DNA from: Bathymodiolus brooksi
Lineage: Eukaryota > Mollusca > Bivalvia > Mytilida > Modiolidae
Length of the DNA stretch: 64,000 nucleotides
Reading direction: 5' to 3'
Assembly (NCBI GenBank): GCA_963680875.1
Contig: OY804577.1
Coordinates: 148,818,196-148,882,195 of the forward strand
In this document: positions 26,170-39,436 of the stretch, one piece after another
Layout of the letters: the number at the start of each line of letters is the position of its first letter
How positions within the stretch are numbered: position 1 is the first letter of the stretch
The notes under the pieces: generated by a model
What the model was told of the DNA's origin: nothing
Database searches by the model: none
Seen by the model: only the letters and a program-made list of their open reading frames with translations
Program-made: the position numbers and the translations under genes

Positions 26170-28764
26170 CCGTGTGATATTTATTGTATGTTTACTGGTG
26201 TCTAAGTGGTACTCTCAGTGTTAACATTCCGTGTGATATTTATTGTATGTTTCCTGGTGTCTAAGTGGTACTATCAGTGTTAACATTCCGTGTGATATTT
26301 ATTGTATGTTTCCTGGTGTCTAAGTGGTACTCTCCGTGTTACCATTTCGTGTGATATTTATTGTATGTTTCCTGGTGTCTAAATGGTACTCTCAGTGTTA
26401 ACATTCCGTGTGATATTTATTGTATGTTTACTGGTGTCTAAGTGGTACTCTCAGTGTTAACATTCCGTGTGATATTTATTGTATGTTTCCTGGTGTCTAA
26501 GTGGTACTCTCAGTGTTAACATTCCGTGTGATATTTATTATATGTTTTCTGGTGTCTAAATGGTACTCTCAGTGTTAACATTCCGTGTGATATTTATTGT
26601 ATGTTTCCTGGTGTCTAAGTGGTACTCTCAGTGTTAACATTCCGTGTGATATTTATTGTATGTTTCCTGATGTCTAAGTGGTACTCTCCGTGTTACCATT
26701 CCGTGTGATATTTATTGTATGTTTCCTGGTGTCTAAATGGTACTCTCAGTGTTAACATTCCGTGTGATATTTATTGTATGTTTACTGGTGTCTAAGTGGT
26801 ACTCTCAGTGTTAACATTCCGTGTGATATTTATTGTATTTTTCCTGGTGTCTAAGTGGTACTCTCAGTGTTAGCATTCCGTGTGATATTTATTGTAAGTT
26901 TACTGGTGTCTAAGTGGTACTCTCAGTGTTAGCATTCCGTGTGATATTTATTGTATGTTTACTGGTGTCTAAGTGGTACTCTCAGTGTTAACATTCCGTG
27001 TGATATTTATTGTATGTTTCCTGGTGTCTAAGTGGTACTCTCAGTGTTAACATTCCGTGTGATATTTATTGTACGTTTACTGGTGTCTAAGTGGTACTCT
27101 CAGTGTTAACATTCCGTGTGATATTTATTGTATGTTTCCTGGTGTCTAAGTGGTACTCTCAGTGTTAACATTCCGTGTGATATTTATTGTATGTTTACTG
27201 GTGTCTAAGTGGTACTCTCAGTGTTAACATTCCGTGTGATATTTATTGTATTTTTCCTGGTGTCTAAGTGGTACTCTCAGTGTTAGCATTCCGTGTGATA
27301 TTTATTGTAAGTTTACTGGTGTCTAAGTGGTACTCTCAGTGTTAGCATTCCGTGTGATATTTATTGTATGTTTACTGGTGTCTAAATGGTACTCTCAGTG
27401 TTAACATTCCGTGTGATATTTATTGTATGTTTCCTGGTGTCTAAGTGGTACTCTCAGTGTTAACATTCCGTGTGATATTTATTGTACGTTTACTGGTGTC
27501 TAAGTGGTACTCTCAGTGTTAACATTCCGTGTGATATTTATTGTATGTTTCCTGCTGTCTAAGTGGTACTCTCAGTGTTAACATTCCGTGTGATATTTAT
27601 TGTATGTTTTCTGGTGTCTAAGTGGTACTCTCAGTGTTAACATTCCGTGTGATATTTATTGTACGTTTCTTGGTGTCTAAGTGGTACTCGCAGTGTTAAC
27701 ATTCCGTGTGATATTTATTGTATGTTTCCTGGTGTCTAAGTGGTACTCTCAGTGTTAACATTCCGTGTGATATTTATTGTATGTTTCCTGGTGTCTAAGT
27801 GGTACTCTCAGTGTTAACATTCCGTGTAATATTTATTGTATATTTCCTGGTGTCTAAATGGTACTCTCAGTGTTAACATTCCGTGTGATATTTATTGTAT
27901 GTTTACTGGTGTCTACGTGGTACTCTCAGTGTTAACATTCCGTGTGATATTTATTGTATGTTTCCTGGTGTCTAAGTGGTACTCTCAGTGTTAACATTCC
28001 GTGTGATATTTATTGTAAGTTTACTGGTGTCTAAGTGGTACTCTCAGTGTTAGCATTCCGTGTGATATTTATTGTATGTTTACTGGTGTCTAAGTGGTAC
28101 TCTCAGTGTTAACATTCCGTGTGATATTTATTGTATGTTTCCTGGTGTCTAAGTGGTACTCTCAGTGTTAACATTCCGTGTGATATTTATTGTACGTTTC
28201 CTGGTGTCTAAGTGGTACTCTCAGTGTTAACATTCCGTGTGATATTTATTGTATGTTTCCTGGTGTCTAAGTGGTACTCTCAGTGTTAACATTCCGTGTG
28301 ATATTTATTGTATGTTTTCTGGTGTCTAAGTGGTACTCTCAGCGTTAACATTCCGTGTGATATTTATTGTACGTTTCTTGGTGTCTAAGTGGTACTCTCA
28401 GTGTTAACATTCCGTCTGATATTTATTGTATGTTTCCTGGTGTCTAAGTGGTACTCTCAGTGTTAACATTCCGTGTGATATTTATTGTATGTTTCCTGGT
28501 GTCTAAGTGGTACTCTCAGTGTTAACATTCCGTGTGATATTTATTGTATGTTTCCTGGTGTCTAAATGGTACTCTCAGTGTTAACATTCCGTGTGATTTT
28601 TATTGTATGTTTACTGGTGTCTACGTGGTACTCTCAGTGTTAACATTCGTGTGATATTTATTGTATGTTTACTGGTGTCTAAGTGGTACTCTCAGTGTTA
28701 ACATTCCGTGTGATATTTATTGTATGTTTCCTGGTGTCTAAGTGGTACTATCAGTGTTAACATT
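26170..28764. repeat. Block N, irregular proximal part
   Basis: The linked pair A48C+A55C first appears near 26334 and again exactly six monomers (354 bp) later near 26688. T20A+C25A and G21T monomers carrying A55G enter here and become standard partners in block N. The zone contains the 413-bp heptamer duplication and two copies of the C25T then C26T monomer pair, near 27607 and 28313. Confidence 0.83.
26819..27644. repeat. Tandem 413-bp duplication of seven monomers
   Basis: Copies are 26819-27231 and 27232-27644. Each runs G21T+A55G, T20A+C25A+A55G, C25A, consensus, T20C+C25A, then two more monomers. The first five agree apart from one G37A; the last two diverge (a CTGCTG change, and C25A versus C25T). 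The duplication is seven whole monomers, in register. Confidence 0.88.
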
Positions 28765-30416
28765 CCGTGTGATATTTATTGTATGTTTCCTGGTGTCTAA
28801 GTGGTACTCTCCGTGTTACCATTCCGTGTGATATTTATTGTATGTTTCCTGGTGTCTAAATGGTACTCTCAGTGTTAACATTCCGTGTGATATTTATTGT
28901 ATGTTTACTGGTGTCTAAGTGGTACTCTCAGTGTTAGCATTCCGTGTGATATTTATTGTATGTTTCCTGGTGTCTAAATGGTACTCTCAGTGTTAACATT
29001 CCGTGTGATATTTATTATATGTTTCCTGGTGTCTAAATGGTACTCTCAGTGTTAACATTCCGTGTGATATTTATTGTATGTTTCCTGGTGTCTAAGTGGT
29101 ACTCTCAGTGTTAACATTCCGTGTGATATTTATTGTATGTTTCCTGATGTCTAAGTGGTACTCTCCGTGTTACCATTCCGTGTGATATTTATTGTATGTT
29201 TCCTGGTGTCTAAATGGTACTCTCAGTGTTAACATTCCGTGTGATATTTATTGTATGTTTACTGGTGTCTAAGTGGTACTCTCAGTGTTAACATTCCGTG
29301 TGATATTTATTGTATTTTTCCTGGTGTCTAAGTGGTACTCTCAGTGTTAGCATTCCGTGTGATATTTATTGTAAGTTTACTGGTGTCTAAGTGGTACTCT
29401 CAGTGTTAGCATTCCGTGTGATATTTATTGTATGTTTACTGGTGTCTAAGTGGTACTCTCAGTGTTAACATTCCGTGTGATATTTATTGTATGTTTCCTG
29501 ATGTCTAAGTGGTACTCTCCGTGTTACCATTCCGTGTGATATTTATTGTATGTTTCCTGGTGTCTAAATGGTACTCTCAGTGTTAACATTCCGTGTGATA
29601 TTTATTGTATGTTTACTGGTGTCTAAGTGGTACTCTCAGTGTTAACATTCCGTGTGATATTTATTGTATTTTTCCTGGTGTCTAAGTGGTACTCTCAGTG
29701 TTAGCATTCCGTGTGATATTTATTGTAAGTTTACTGGTGTCTAAGTGGTACTCTCAGTGTTAGCATTCCGTGTGATATTTATTGTATGTTTACTGGTGTC
29801 TAAGTGGTACTCTCAGTGTTAACATTCCGTGTGATATTTATTGTACGTTTCCTGGTGTCTAAGTGGTACTCTCAGTGTTAACATTCCGTGTGATATTTAT
29901 TGTATGTTTCCTGGTGTCTAAGTGGTACTCTCAGTGTTAACATTCCGTGTGATATTTATTGTATGTTTTCTGGTGTCTAAGTGGTACTCTCAGCGTTAAC
30001 ATTCCGTGTGATATTTATTGTACGTTTCTTGGTGTCTAAGTGGTACTCTCAGTGTTAACATTCCGTGTGATATTTATTGTATGTTTCCTGGTGTCTAAGT
30101 GGTACTCTCAGTGTTAACATTCCGTGTGATATTTATTGTATGTTTCCTGGTGTCTAAGTGGTACTCTCAGTGTTAACATTCCGTGTGATATTTATTGTAT
30201 GTTTCCTGGTGTCTAAATGGTACTCTCAGTGTTAACATTCCGTGTGATATTTATTGTATGTTTACTGGTGTCTACGTGGTACTCTCAGTGTTAACATTCC
30301 GTGTGATATTTATTGTATGTTTACTGGTGTCTAAGTGGTACTATCAGTGTTAACATTCCGTGTGATATTTATTGTATGTTTCCTGGTGTCTAAGTGGTAC
30401 TATCAGTGTTAACATT
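28765..30416. repeat. Block N unit N1, 28-mer (1,652 bp)
   Basis: The unit is anchored on the A48C+A55C monomer that also starts N2 and N3. Order includes G37A; C25A+A55G; G17A+G37A; G29A+A48C+A55C; G21T+A55G; T20A+C25A+A55G; then the hexamer duplication; T20C; consensus; C25T with CAGCG; T20C+C26T; consensus copies; C25A+A36C; and C45A monomers. All 28 monomers are 59 bp. Confidence 0.88.
29119..29826. repeat. Tandem 354-bp duplication of six monomers
   Basis: Copies are 29119-29472 and 29473-29826, and I see no difference between them. The hexamer is G29A+A48C+A55C, G37A, C25A, G21T+A55G, T20A+C25A+A55G, C25A. Identity and exact six-monomer length make this one of the youngest local events in the window. 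Confidence 0.92.
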
Positions 30417-32361
30417 CCGTGTGATATTTATTGTATGTTTCCTGGTGTCTAAGTGGTACTCTCCGTGTTACCATTCCGTGTGATATTTATTGTATGTTTC
30501 CTGGTGTCTAAATGGTACTCTCAGTGTTAACATTCCGTGTGATATTTATTGTATGTTTACTGGTGTCTAAGTGGTACTCTCAGTGTTAGCATTCCGTGTG
30601 ATATTTATTGTATGTTTCCTGGTGTCTAAGTGGTACTCTCAGTGTTAACATTCCGTGTGATATTTATTATATGTTTCCTGGTGTCTAAATGGTACTCTCA
30701 GTGTTAACATTCCGTGTGATATTTATTGTATGTTTCCTGGTGTCTAAGTGGTACTCTCAGTGTTAACATTCCGTGTGATATTTATTGTATGTTTCCTGAT
30801 GTCTAAGTGGTACTCTCCGTGTTACCATTCCGTGTGATATTTATTGTATGTTTCCTGGTGTCTAAATGGTACTCTCAGTGTTAACATTCCGTGTGATATT
30901 TATTGTATGTTTACTGGTGTCTAAGTGGTACTCTCAGTGTTAACATTCCGTGTGATATTTATTGTATGTTTCCTGGTGTCTAAATGGTACTCTCAGTGTT
31001 AACATTCCGTGTGATATTTATTGTAAGTTTCCTGGTGTCTAAGTGGTACTCTCAGTGTTAACATTCCGTGTGATATTTATTGTATGTTTCCTGGTGTCTA
31101 AGTGGTACTCTCAGTGTTAACATTCCGTGTGATATTTATTGTATGTTTTCTGGTGTCTAAGTGGTACTCTCAGCGTTAACATTCCGTGTGATATTTATTG
31201 TACGTTTCTTGGTGTCTAAGTGGTACTCTCAGTGTTAACATTCCGTGTGATATTTATTGTATGTTTCCTGGTGTCTAAGTGGTACTCTCAGTGTTAACAT
31301 TCCGTGTGATATTTATTGTATGTTTCCTGGTGTCTAAGTGGTACTCTCAGTGTTAACATTCCGTGTGATATTTATTGTATGTTTCCTGGTGTCTAAATGG
31401 TACTCTCAGTGTTAACATTCCGTGTGATATTTATTGTATGTTTACTGGTGTCTACGTGGTACTCTCAGTGTTAACATTCCGTGTGATATTTATTGTATGT
31501 TTCCTGGTGTCTAAGTGGTACTCTCAGTGTTAACATTCCGTTTGATATTTATTGTATGTTTCCTGGTGTCTAAGTGGTACTCTCAGTGTTAACATTCCGT
31601 GTGATATTTATTGTATGTTTCCTGGTGTCTAAGTGGTACTCTCAGTGTTAACATTCCGTGTGATATTTATTGTATGTTTCCTGGTGTCTAAGTGGTACTC
31701 TCAGTGTTAACATTCCGTGTGATATTTATTGTATGTTTCCTGGTGTCTAAGTGGTACTCTCAGTGTTAACATTCCGTGTGATATTTATTGTACGTTTCCT
31801 GGTGTCTAAGTGGTACTCTCAGTGTTAACATTCCGTGTGATATTTATTGTATGTTTCCTGGTGTCGAAGTGGTACTCTCAGTGTTAACATTCCGTGTGAT
31901 ATTTATTGTATGCTTCCTGGTGTCTATGTGGTACTCTCAGTGTTAACATTCCGTGTGATATTTATTGTATGTTTCCTGGTGTCTAAGTGGTACTCTCAGT
32001 GTTAACATTCCGTGTGATATTTTATGTATGTTTCCTGGTGTCTACGTGGTACTCTCAGTGTTAACATTCGTGTGATATTTATTGTATGTTTCCTGGTGTC
32101 TAAGTGGTACTCTCATTGTTAACATTCCGTGTGATATTTATTGTATGTTTCATGGTGTCTAAGTGGTACTCTCAGTGTTAACATTCCGTGTGATATTTAT
32201 TGCATGTTTACTGGTTTCGAAGTGGTACTATCAGTGTTAACATTCCGTGTGATATTTATTGTATGTTTACTGGTGTCTAAGTGGTACTATCAGTGTTAAC
32301 ATTCCGTGTGATATTTATTGTATGTTTCTGGTGTCTAAGTGGTACTATCAGTGTTAACATT
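30417..32361. repeat. Block N unit N2, 33-mer (1,945 bp)
   Basis: The unit opens with the A48C+A55C anchor and ends with three C45A monomers, the last of them 58 bp (GTTTCTGG near 32326). It holds the C25T then C26T pair near 31147, a G5T monomer (CCGTTTG) near 31540, a shifted TATTTTATG monomer near 32018, C26A near 32151 and a TGCATG monomer with TTTCGAAG near 32202. It is followed by a near-identical copy, N3. Confidence 0.9.
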
Positions 32362-34189
32362 CCGTGTGATATTTATTGTATGTTTCCTGGTGTCTAAGTG
32401 GTACTCTCCGTGTTACCATTCCGTGTGATATTTATTGTATGTTTCCTGGTGTCTAAATGGTACTCTCAGTGTTAACATTCCGTGTGATATTTATTGTATG
32501 TTTACTGGTGTCTAAGTGGTACTCTCAGTGTTAGCATTCCGTGTGATATTTATTGTATGTTTCCTGGTGTCTAAGTGGTACTCTCAGTGTTAACATTCCG
32601 TGTGATATTTATTATATGTTTCCTGGTGTCTAAATGGTACTCTCAGTGTTAACATTCCGTGTGATATTTATTGTATGTTTCCTGGTGTCTAAGTGGTACT
32701 CTCAGTGTTAACATTACGTGTGATATTTATTGTATGTTTCCTGATGTCTAAGTGGTACTCTCCGTGTTACCATTCCGTGTGATATTTATTGTATGTTTCC
32801 TGGTGTCTAAATGGTACTCTCAGTGTTAACATTCCGTGTGATATTTATTGTATGTTTACTGGTGTCTAAGTGGTACTCTCAGTGTTAACATTCCGTGTGA
32901 TATTTATTGTATGTTTCCTGGTGTCTAAATGGTACTCTCAGTGTTAACATTCCGTGTGATATTTATTGTAAGTTTCCTGGTGTCTAAGTGGTACTCTCAG
33001 TGTTAACATTCCGTGTGATATTTATTGTATGTTTCCTGGTGTCTAAGTGGTACTCTCAGTGTTAACATTCCGTGTGATATTTATTGTATGTTTTCTGGTG
33101 TCTAAGTGGTACTCTCAGCGTTAACATTCCGTGTGATATTTATTGTACGTTTCTTGGTGTCTAAGTGGTACTCTCAGTGTTAACATTCCGTGTGATATTT
33201 ATTGTATGTTTCCTGGTGTCTAAGTGGTACTCTCAGTGTTAACATTCCGTGTGATATTTATTGTATGTTTCCTGGTGTCTAAGTGGTACTCTCAGTGTTA
33301 ACATTCCGTGTGATATTTATTGTATGTTTCCTGGTGTCTAAATGGTACTCTCAGTGTTAACATTCCGTGTGATATTTATTGTATGTTTACTGGTGTCTAC
33401 GTGGTACTCTCAGTGTTAACATTCCGTGTGATATTTATTGTATGTTTCCTGGTGTCTAAGTGGTACTCTCAGTGTTAACATTCCGTTTGATATTTATTGT
33501 ATGTTTCCTGGTGTCTAAGTGGTACTCTCAGTGTTAACATTCCGTGTGATATTTATTGTATGTTTCCTGGTGTCTAAGTGGTACTCTCAGTGTTAACATT
33601 CCGTGTGATATTTATTGTATGTTTCCTGGTGTCTAAGTGGTACTCTCAGTGTTAACATTCCGTGTGATATTTATTGTATGTTTCCTGGTGTCTAAGTGGT
33701 ACTCTCAGTGTTAACATTCCGTGTGATATTTATTGTACGTTTCCTGGTGTCTAAGTGGTACTCTCAGTGTTAACATTCCGTGTGATATTTATTGTATGTT
33801 TCCTGGTGTCGAAGTGGTACTCTCAGTGTTAACATTCCGTGTGATATTTATTGTATGCTTCCTGGTGTCTATGTGGTACTCTCAGTGTTAACATTCCGTG
33901 TGATATTTATTGTATGTTTCCTGGTGTCTAAGTGGTACTCTCAGTGTTAACATTCCGTGTGATATTTTATGTATGTTTCCTGGTGTCTACGTGGTACTCT
34001 CAGTGTTAACATTCGTGTGATATTTATTGTATGTTTCCTGGTGTCTAAGTGGTACTCTCATTGTTAACATTCCGTGTGATATTTATTGTATGTTTCATGG
34101 TGTCTAAGTGGTACTCTCAGTGTTAACATTCCGTGTGATATTTATTGCATGTTTACTGGTTTCGAAGTGGTACTATCAGTGTTAACATT
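32362..34189. repeat. Block N unit N3, near copy of N2, truncated by two monomers
   Basis: The anchor, C25T/C26T pair, G5T monomer, TATTTTATG monomer (33961 versus 32016 in N2), C26A monomer and TTTCGAAG monomer all recur 1,945 bp after their N2 counterparts. Similarity stops at 34190, where the next monomer carries T44A+A54T instead of C45A. A private change is ATTACG near 32714. Confidence 0.9.
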
Positions 34190-36783
34190 CCGTGTGATAT
34201 TTATTGTATGTTTACTGGTGTCTAAGTGGTACACTCAGTGTTTACATTCCGTGTGATATTTATTGTATGTTTCCTGGTGTCTAAATGGTTCTCTCATTGT
34301 TAACATTCCGTGTGATATTTATTGTACGTTTCCTGGTGTCTAATTGGTACTCTCAGTGTTAACATTCCGTGTGATATTTATTGTATGTTTACTGGTGTCT
34401 AAGTGGTACTCTCAGTGTTAACATTCTGTGTGATATTTATTGTACGTTTCCTGGTGTCTAAGTGGTACTCTCAGTGTTAACATTCCGTGTGATATTTATT
34501 GTATGTTTCCTGGTGTCTAAGTGGTACTCTCAGTGTTAACATTCCGTGTGATGTTTATTGTATGTTTACTGGTGTCTAAGTGGTACTCTCAGTGTTAACA
34601 TTCCGTGTGATATTTATTGTATGTTTCCTGGTGTCTAAGTGGTACTCTCAGTGTTAACATTCCGTGTGATATTTATTGTATGTTTCCTGGTGTCTAAGTG
34701 GTACTCTCAGTGTTAACATTCCGTGTGATATTTATTGTATGTTTCCTGGTGTCGAAGTGGTACTCTCAGTGTTAACATTCCTGTGATATTTATTGTATGT
34801 TTCCTGGTGTCTAAATGGTACTCTCAGTGTTAACATTCCGTGTGATATTTATTGTATGTTTACTGATGTCTAAGTGGTACTCTCAGTGTTAACATTCCGT
34901 GTGATATTTATTGTATGTTTCCTGGTGTCTACGTGGTACTCTCAGTGTTAACATTCCGTGTGATATTTATTGTACGTTTCCTGGTGTCTAAGTGGTACTC
35001 TCAGTGTTAACATTCCGTGTGATATTTATTGTATGTTTACTGGTGTCTAAGTGGTACTCTCCGTGTTAACATTCCGTGTGATATTTATTGTACGTTTCCT
35101 GGTGTCTAAGTGGTACTCTCAGTGTTAGCATTCCGTGTGATATTTATTGTATGTTTACTGGTGTCTAAGTTGTACTCTCAGTGTTAATATTCCGTGTGAT
35201 ATTTATTGTACGTTTCCTGGTGTCTAAGTGGTACTCTCAGTGTTAGCATTCCGTGTGATATTTATTGTATGTTTCCTGGTGTCTAAGTGGTACTCTCAGT
35301 GTTAACATTCCGTGTGATGTTTATTGTATGTTTCCTGGTGTCTAAGTGGTACTCTCAGTGTTAGCATTCCGTGTGATATTTATTGTATGCTTCCTGGTGT
35401 CTAAGTGGTACTCTCAGTGTTAACATTCCGTGTGATATTTATTGTATGTTTCCTGGTGTCGAAGTGGTACTCTCAGTGTTAACATTCCGTGTGATATTTA
35501 TTGTATGTTTCCTGGTGTCTAAATGGTACTCTCAGTGTTAACATTCCGTGTGATATTTATTGTATGTTTACTGGTGTCTAACTGGTACTCTCAGTGTTAA
35601 CATTCCGTGTGATATTTATTGTATGTTTCCTGGTGTCTAAGTGGTACTCTCAGTGTTAACATTCCGTGTGATATTTATTGCATGTTTCCTGGTGTCTACG
35701 TGGTACTCTCAGTGTTAACATTCCGTGTGATATTTATTGTATGTTTCCTGGTGTCTAAGTGGTACTCTCAGTGTTAGCATTCCGTGTGATAATTATTGTA
35801 TGTTTCCTGGTGTCTAAGTGGTACTCTCAGTGTTAACATTCCGTGTGATATTTATTGTATGTTTCCTGGTGTCTAAGTGGTACTCTCAGTGTTAACATTC
35901 CGTGTGATATTTATTGTATGTTTCCTGGTGTCTAAGTGGTACTCTCAGTGTTAACATTCCGTGTGATATTTATTGTACGTTTCCTGGTGTCTAAGTGGTA
36001 CTCTCAGTGTTAACATTCCATGTGATATTTATTGTATGTTTCCTGGTGTCGAAGTGGTACTCTCAGTGTTAACATTCCGTGTGATATTTATTGTATGTTT
36101 CCTGGTGTCTAAGTGGTACTCTCAGTGTTAACATTCCGTGTGATATTTATTGTATTTTTCCTGGTGTCTAAGTGGTACTCTCAGTGTTAACATTCCGTGT
36201 GATATTTATTGTATGTTTCCTGGTGTCTAAGTGGTACTCTCAGTGTTAACATTCGTGTAATATTTATTGTATGTTTCCTGGTGTCTAAGTGGTACTCTCA
36301 GTGTTAACATTCCGTGTGATATTTATTGTATGTTTCCTGGTGTCTAAGTGGTACTCTCAGTGTTAACATTCCGTGTGATATTTATTGCATGTTTACTGGT
36401 GTCTAAGTGGTACTCTCAGTGTTAACATTCCGTGTGATATATATTGTATGTTTACTGGTGTCTAAGTGGTACTCTCAGTGTTAACATTCCGTGTGATATT
36501 TATTGTATGTTTCCTGGTGTCTAAATGGTACTCTCATTGTTAACATTCCGTGTGATATTTATTGTATGTTTCCTGGTGTCTAAGTGGTACTCTCAGTGTT
36601 AACATTCCGTGTGATATTTATTGTACGTTTCCTGGTGTCTAAGTGGTACTCTCAGTGTTAACATTCCGTGTGATATTTATTGTACGTTTCCTGGTGTCTA
36701 AGTGGTACTCTCAGTGTTAACATTCCGTGTGATATTTATTGTACGTTTCCTGGTGTCTAAGTGGTACTCTCAGTGTTAACATT
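34190..36783. repeat. Segment P1, 44 monomers, duplicated downstream
   Basis: P1 begins T44A+A54T, G37A+G49T, T20C with CTAATTGG, C25A, CTGTG with T20C, and A10G+C25A. Later it contains CTCCGTGTTAAC, CTAAGTTGTAC, G3A+T34G, G21T, a 58-bp G7A form, GCATG+C25A and T12A monomers. A matching run lies 5,247-5,306 bp downstream (P1b). Some left-block elements (T11A near 35791, G3A+T34G, G21T) are present, so P1 mixes left-block and new variants. Confidence 0.87.
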
Positions 36784-39436
36784 CCGTGTGATATTTATTG
36801 TATGCTTCCTGGTGTCTAAGTGGTACTCTCCGTGTTACCATTCCGTGTGATATTTATTGTATGTTTCCTGGTGTCTAAATGGTACTCTCAGTGTTAACAT
36901 TCCGTGTGATATTTATTGTATGTTTACTGGTGTCTAAGTGGTACTCTCAGTGTTAACATTCCGTGTGATATTTATTGTATGTTTCCTGGTGTCTAAGTGG
37001 TACTCTCAGTGTTAACATTCCGTGTGATATTTATTATATGTTTCCTGGTGTCTAAATGGTACTCTCAGTGTTAACATTCCGTGTGATATTTATTGTATGT
37101 TTCCTGGTGTCTAAGTGGTACTCTCAGTGTTAACATTCCGTGTGATATTTATTGTATGTTTCCTGGTGTCTAAATGGTACTCTCAGTGTTAGCATTCCGT
37201 GTGATATTTATTGTATGTTTACTGGTGTCTAAGTGGTACTCTCAGTGTTAACATTCCGTGTGATATTTATTGTACTTTTCGTGGTGTCTAAGTGGTACTC
37301 TCAGTGTTAGCATTCCGTGTGATATTTATTGTAAGTTTACTGGTGTCTAAGTGGTACTCTCAGTGTTAGCATTCCGTGTGATATTTATTGTATGTTGACT
37401 GGTGTCTAAGTGGTACTCTCAGTGTTACCATTCCGTGTGATATTTATTGTATGTTTCCTGGTGTCTAAGTGGTACTCTCAGTGTTAACATTCCGTGTGAT
37501 ATTTATTGTACGTTTCCTGGTGTCTAAGTGGTACTCTCAGTGTTAACATTCCGTGTGATATTTATTGTATGTTTCCTGGTGTCGAAGTGGTACTCTCAGT
37601 GTTAACATTCCGTGTGATATTTATTGTATTTTTCCTGGTGTCTAAGTGGTACTCTCAGTGTTAACATTCCGTGTGATATTTATTGTATGTTTCCTGGTGT
37701 CTAAGTGGTACTCTCAGTGTTAACATTCCTGTAATATTTATTGTATGTTTCCTGGTGTCTAACTGGTACTCTCAGTGTTAACATTCCGTGTGATATTTAT
37801 TGTATGCTTCCTGGTGTCTAAGTGGTACTCTCAGTGTTAACATTCCGTGTGATATTTATTGCATGTTTCCTGGTGTCTAAGTGGTACTCTCAGTGTTAAC
37901 ATTCCGTGTGATATATATTGTATGTTTACTGGTGTCTAAGTGGTACTCTCAGTGTTAACATTCCGTGTGATATTTATTGTATGTTTCCTGGTGTCTAAAT
38001 GGTACTCTCATTGTTAACATTCCGTGTGATATTTATTGTATGTTTCCTGGTGTCTAAGTGGTACTCTCAGTGTTAACATTCCGTGTGATATTTATTGTAC
38101 GTTTCCTGGTGTCTAAGTGGTACTCTCAGTGTTAACATTCCGTGTGATATTTATTGTACGTTTCCTGGTGTCTAAGTGGTACTCTCAGTGTTAACATTCC
38201 GTGTGATATTTATTGTATGTTTACTGGTGTCTTAGTGGTACTCTCAGTGTTAACATTCCGTGTGATATTTATTGTATGTTTCCTGGTGTCTAAGTGGTAC
38301 TCTCAGTGTTAACATTCCGTGTGATATTTATTGTATGTTTCCTGGTGTCTAAGTGGTACTCTCCGTGTTACCATTCCGTGTGATATTTATTGTATGTTTC
38401 CTGGTGTCTAAATGGTACTCTCAGTGTTAACATTCCGTGTGATATTTATTGTATGTTTACTGGTGTCTAAGTGGTACTCTCAGTGTTAACATTCCGTGTG
38501 ATATTTATTGTATGTTTCCTGGTGTCTAAGTGGTACTCTCAGTGTTAACATTCCGTGTGATATTTATTATATGTTTCCTGGTGTCTAAATGGTACTCTCA
38601 GTGTTAACATTCCGTGTGATATTTATTGTATGTTTACTGGTGTCTAAGTGGTACTCTCAGTGTTAACATTCCGTGTGATATTTATTGTATGTTTCCTGGT
38701 GTCTAAGTGGTACTCTCAGTGTTAACATTCCGTGTGATATTTATTGTATGTTTCCTGGTGTCTAAGTGGTACTCTCAGTGTTAACATTCCGTGTGATATT
38801 TATTGTATGTTTCCTGGTGTCTAAGTGGTACTCTCAGTGTTAACATTCCGTGTGATATTTATTGTATGTTTCCTGGTGTCTAAGTGGTACTCTCAGTGTT
38901 AACATTCCGTGTGATATTTATTGTATGTTTCCTGGTGTCTAAGTGGTACTCTCAGTGTTAACATTCCGTGTGATATTTATTGTACGTTTCCTGGTGTCTA
39001 AGTGGTACTCTCAGTGTTAACATTCCGTGTGATATTTATTGTATGTTTCCTGGTGTCGAAGTGGTACTCTCAGTGTTAACATTCCGTGTGATATTTATTG
39101 TATGCTTCCTGGTGTCTATGTGGTACTCTCAGTGTTAACATTCCGTGTGATATTTATTGTATGTTTCCTGGTGTCTAAGTGGTACTCTCAGTGTTAACAT
39201 TCCGTGTGATATTTTATGTATGTTTCCTGGTGTCTACGTGGTACTCTCAGTGTTAACATTCGTGTGATATTTATTGTATGTTTCCTGGTGTATAAGTGGT
39301 ACTCTCATTGTTAACATTCCGTGTGATATTTATTGTATGTTTCATGGTGTCTAAGTGGTACTCTCAGTGTTAATATTCCGTGTGATATTTATTGCATTTT
39401 TACTGGTTTCGAAGTGGTACTATCAGTGTTAACATT
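36784..39436. repeat. Segment M0, 45 monomers, with an N3-like tail
   Basis: M0 is anchored on a T22C monomer with A48C+A55C. It includes G17A+G37A; the trio T20C+G21T+C26G, T20A+C25A, T24G+C25A at about 37260-37430; a CCTGTAAT 58-bp form; T22C; GCATG; and T12A. From about 38.7 kb it turns into a copy of the N3 tail: TATTTTATG at 39208, then 58-bp, C26A and TTTCGAAG monomers. The later units M1-M3 share the first part. Confidence 0.86.
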
